DNA of 6,055 nucleotides. Origin: Bacillota bacterium. GTDB taxonomy: Bacteria > Bacillota > Clostridia > Lachnospirales > Lachnospiraceae. The notes beneath the pieces were generated by a model. That model had not been told where the DNA came from, ran no database searches, and saw nothing but the letters and a program-made list of their open reading frames with translations. The position numbers and the translations under genes are program-made. This document shows, one piece after another, positions 4,787-6,055 of the stretch. How positions within the stretch are numbered: the first letter of the stretch is position 1; every line of letters begins with the position of its first letter. The DNA lies in the NCBI GenBank assembly GCA_017861355.1, contig JAGFXQ010000222.1, positions 1 to 6,055 of the forward strand, in the 5' to 3' direction.

Positions 4787-6055
4787 TCACTTGGCACCGA
4801 TTTTTACAACGGTAAGCTTACAGTTTAATTTTCGACCATTAACAAATGCGGTGATGGTTGCCTTTCCTTTTCCTCTGGAACTTACATTGCCATTCGTTAC
4901 CTCAGCTACCAGTGGATTATCGATACTCCAGGTGACTCTGGAGGTTGCACCCTCTACCTGAAGCTGTGTGCTGTAATTCGTATATTCCTCAACTGTTATC
5001 TCGGTAATATTTAGACCAATGACAATTACTTCGACCTGAGCTGTCTTACCCGAATCGGTCATTACCGTAATATATGCCACACCGGTTGCACGTGCTTTAA
5101 TCTTACCGGTATCCTTATCAACTCGAGCAACTGAGGTATTGTCTGAACTCCAGGTGGTGTCGTCTGTTGATGCTGAAGGGATCAGAACCATTTGAACAAT
5201 CTTTTCTTCTCCCGGAAGCATAACAATTGTCTTATCCTGCAGTGTAATTCCGGTCGATGCAACTCTGTCATATACTGTGACATAGCATAAGGCTTTCTTA
5301 CCACTGTTATCTGAGGCCTCTGCAGTGATGGTTGTAGAACCTGCTTTAATTGAGATTACCTCACCATCCTCATCCACGATTGCTACACTAGAATCACTAG
5401 AGGTCCACTTAGCTGATTTCATCGTAGCGTTGTCAGGTTTTATCGTTGCTTTTAATTTCTTAGTCTGTCCAACCAATAAGGAGATTGTGGTCTTACTCAG
5501 TGAAACACTTTCTACCGGGTTAACAATCTGAACCTCACATGAGGCTTCCACTTCACTTCCGTCTAGTGCGGTCGCAGTAATCGTAGCAAATCCTAATTTT
5601 CTTCCGATAACTTTTCCCTTCTGATTCACTGTCGCAATATCAGAATTACTAGTGGACCAGAAAACGTCTTTGTTCGAAGCTGTCGGTGTCGATACGGTAG
5701 CAACTAGGAATACTGATTTATTAACTCCAAGATAATAAGTCTGATAGTTCATAGCAATCGAAGATACCGCTTCCAGGACATTCAGTACACAGGTAGCGGA
5801 ATAACCGCCATCCTTAGTCGTACAGGTTATAATTGCAGTACCTCCTGCTAATCCTGTTACTTCTCCATCCTGTGTCACGATTGCTATCTTCGCATTCGAG
5901 GTCTTCCATGTCACTGATAAATCGGTAGCTGCACTTGGATTAACCGATACTTTTAATTTAAACTTTTCACCCACGAAGACGGATTTATCTGTAAAATTAA
6001 GTATTAAGCCTTCTACCGGCAGAGTAACATTAACCTTACAGTATGCAGTTGCGCC
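4787..6055 (-). CDS. C-terminal part of a Big_2 (bacterial Ig-like) repeat protein
   Basis: The last 422 residues of a longer protein; the frame is open to the window edge, so the true start is outside (the GTG at 5974 is an internal valine). It consists of Big_2-type beta-sandwich repeats of about 75-85 residues: a truncated repeat tail, then five units (about residues 15-97, 98-181, 182-265, 266-348 and 349-422). Each has a W-x-(T/S)-(S/I/D)-(N/D) core (WKTSN, WSTSN, WTSSD, WSSDN, WSIDN), then A-x-V, a G-containing turn, and G-x-(A/T)-x-I-T. Such repeats usually form stalks of exported or cell-surface proteins, often adhesins or carbohydrate-active enzymes. No LPXTG, S-layer or enzyme domain appears in the visible part; the protein ends in KIGAK, so any anchor, signal peptide or catalytic domain would be upstream. 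The gene precedes recN but is separated by a large inverted repeat and recN's own promoter. A function beyond surface/extracellular is not supported. Confidence 0.9.
   Translation of the reverse strand, partial: GATAYCKVNVTLPVEGLILNFTDKSVFVGEKFKLKVSVNPSAATDLSVTWKTSNAKIAIVTQDGEVTGLAGGTAIITCTTKDGGYSATCVLNVLEAVSSIAMNYQTYYLGVNKSVFLVATVSTPTASNKDVFWSTSNSDIATVNQKGKVIGRKLGFATITATALDGSEVEASCEVQIVNPVESVSLSKTTISLLVGQTKKLKATIKPDNATMKSAKWTSSDSSVAIVDEDGEVISIKAGSTTITAEASDNSGKKALCYVTVYDRVASTGITLQDKTIVMLPGEEKIVQMVLIPSASTDDTTWSSDNTSVARVDKDTGKIKARATGVAYITVMTDSGKTAQVEVIVIGLNITEITVEEYTNYSTQLQVEGATSRVTWSIDNPLVAEVTNGNVSSRGKGKATITAFVNGRKLNCKLTVVKIGAK
4790..6013 (-). repeat. Five tandem Big_2 repeat units inside the CDS
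   Basis: Approximate unit boundaries in transcription order: 6013-5765, 5764-5513, 5512-5261, 5260-5012 and 5011-4790. The units are diverged at protein level, with no long identical DNA stretches seen, so this is an old array. The last unit is shorter (74 residues). A cysteine recurs in the final strand of units 1, 2, 3 and 5 and in the repeat tail upstream (x-C-x-(V/L)-x-(V/I)); unit 4 has valine there. Confidence 0.75.

Overview
The window looks like a chromosomal segment from an anaerobic, endospore-forming member of the Clostridia. A Lachnospiraceae-like origin is my inference from protein character, AT-rich intergenic DNA and gene order; it is not proven. All four genes lie on the minus strand, so transcription runs from high to low coordinates.

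In transcription order: (1) the 3' end of a gene for a large, presumably exported protein made of bacterial Ig-like group 2 (Big_2) repeats, running off the right edge; (2) a 293-bp gap holding a ~101-bp imperfect inverted repeat, then a sigma-A promoter with a LexA/Cheo-type SOS operator for recN; (3) recN, starting at TTG, for the SMC-like DNA-repair ATPase; (4) a 165-bp gap with a clear recN terminator, a possible forespore (sigma-G-type) promoter and a very GC-rich terminator-like hairpin; (5) spoIVB, for the PDZ/serine-peptidase that signals from forespore to mother cell; (6) a 540-bp regulatory region with two near-consensus sigma-A promoters and Spo0A boxes; (7) spo0A, the master sporulation response regulator.

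The recN-spoIVB-spo0A order is a well-known conserved neighbourhood in spore-forming Firmicutes. The three genes do not seem to form one operon: each has its own visible control signals, fitting three programmes (SOS repair, forespore signalling, sporulation entry with autoregulation). The Big_2 gene is the accessory-looking element.

I see no clearly novel multi-gene system. The points most worth a second look are the Spo0A-box pair placed just upstream of a sigma-A promoter, the bipartite GC-rich hairpin before spoIVB, the long inverted repeat before recN, and the 5-codon leader ORF that overlaps an in-frame upstream ATG of spo0A. No tRNA, rRNA, CRISPR array or transposase gene was seen.
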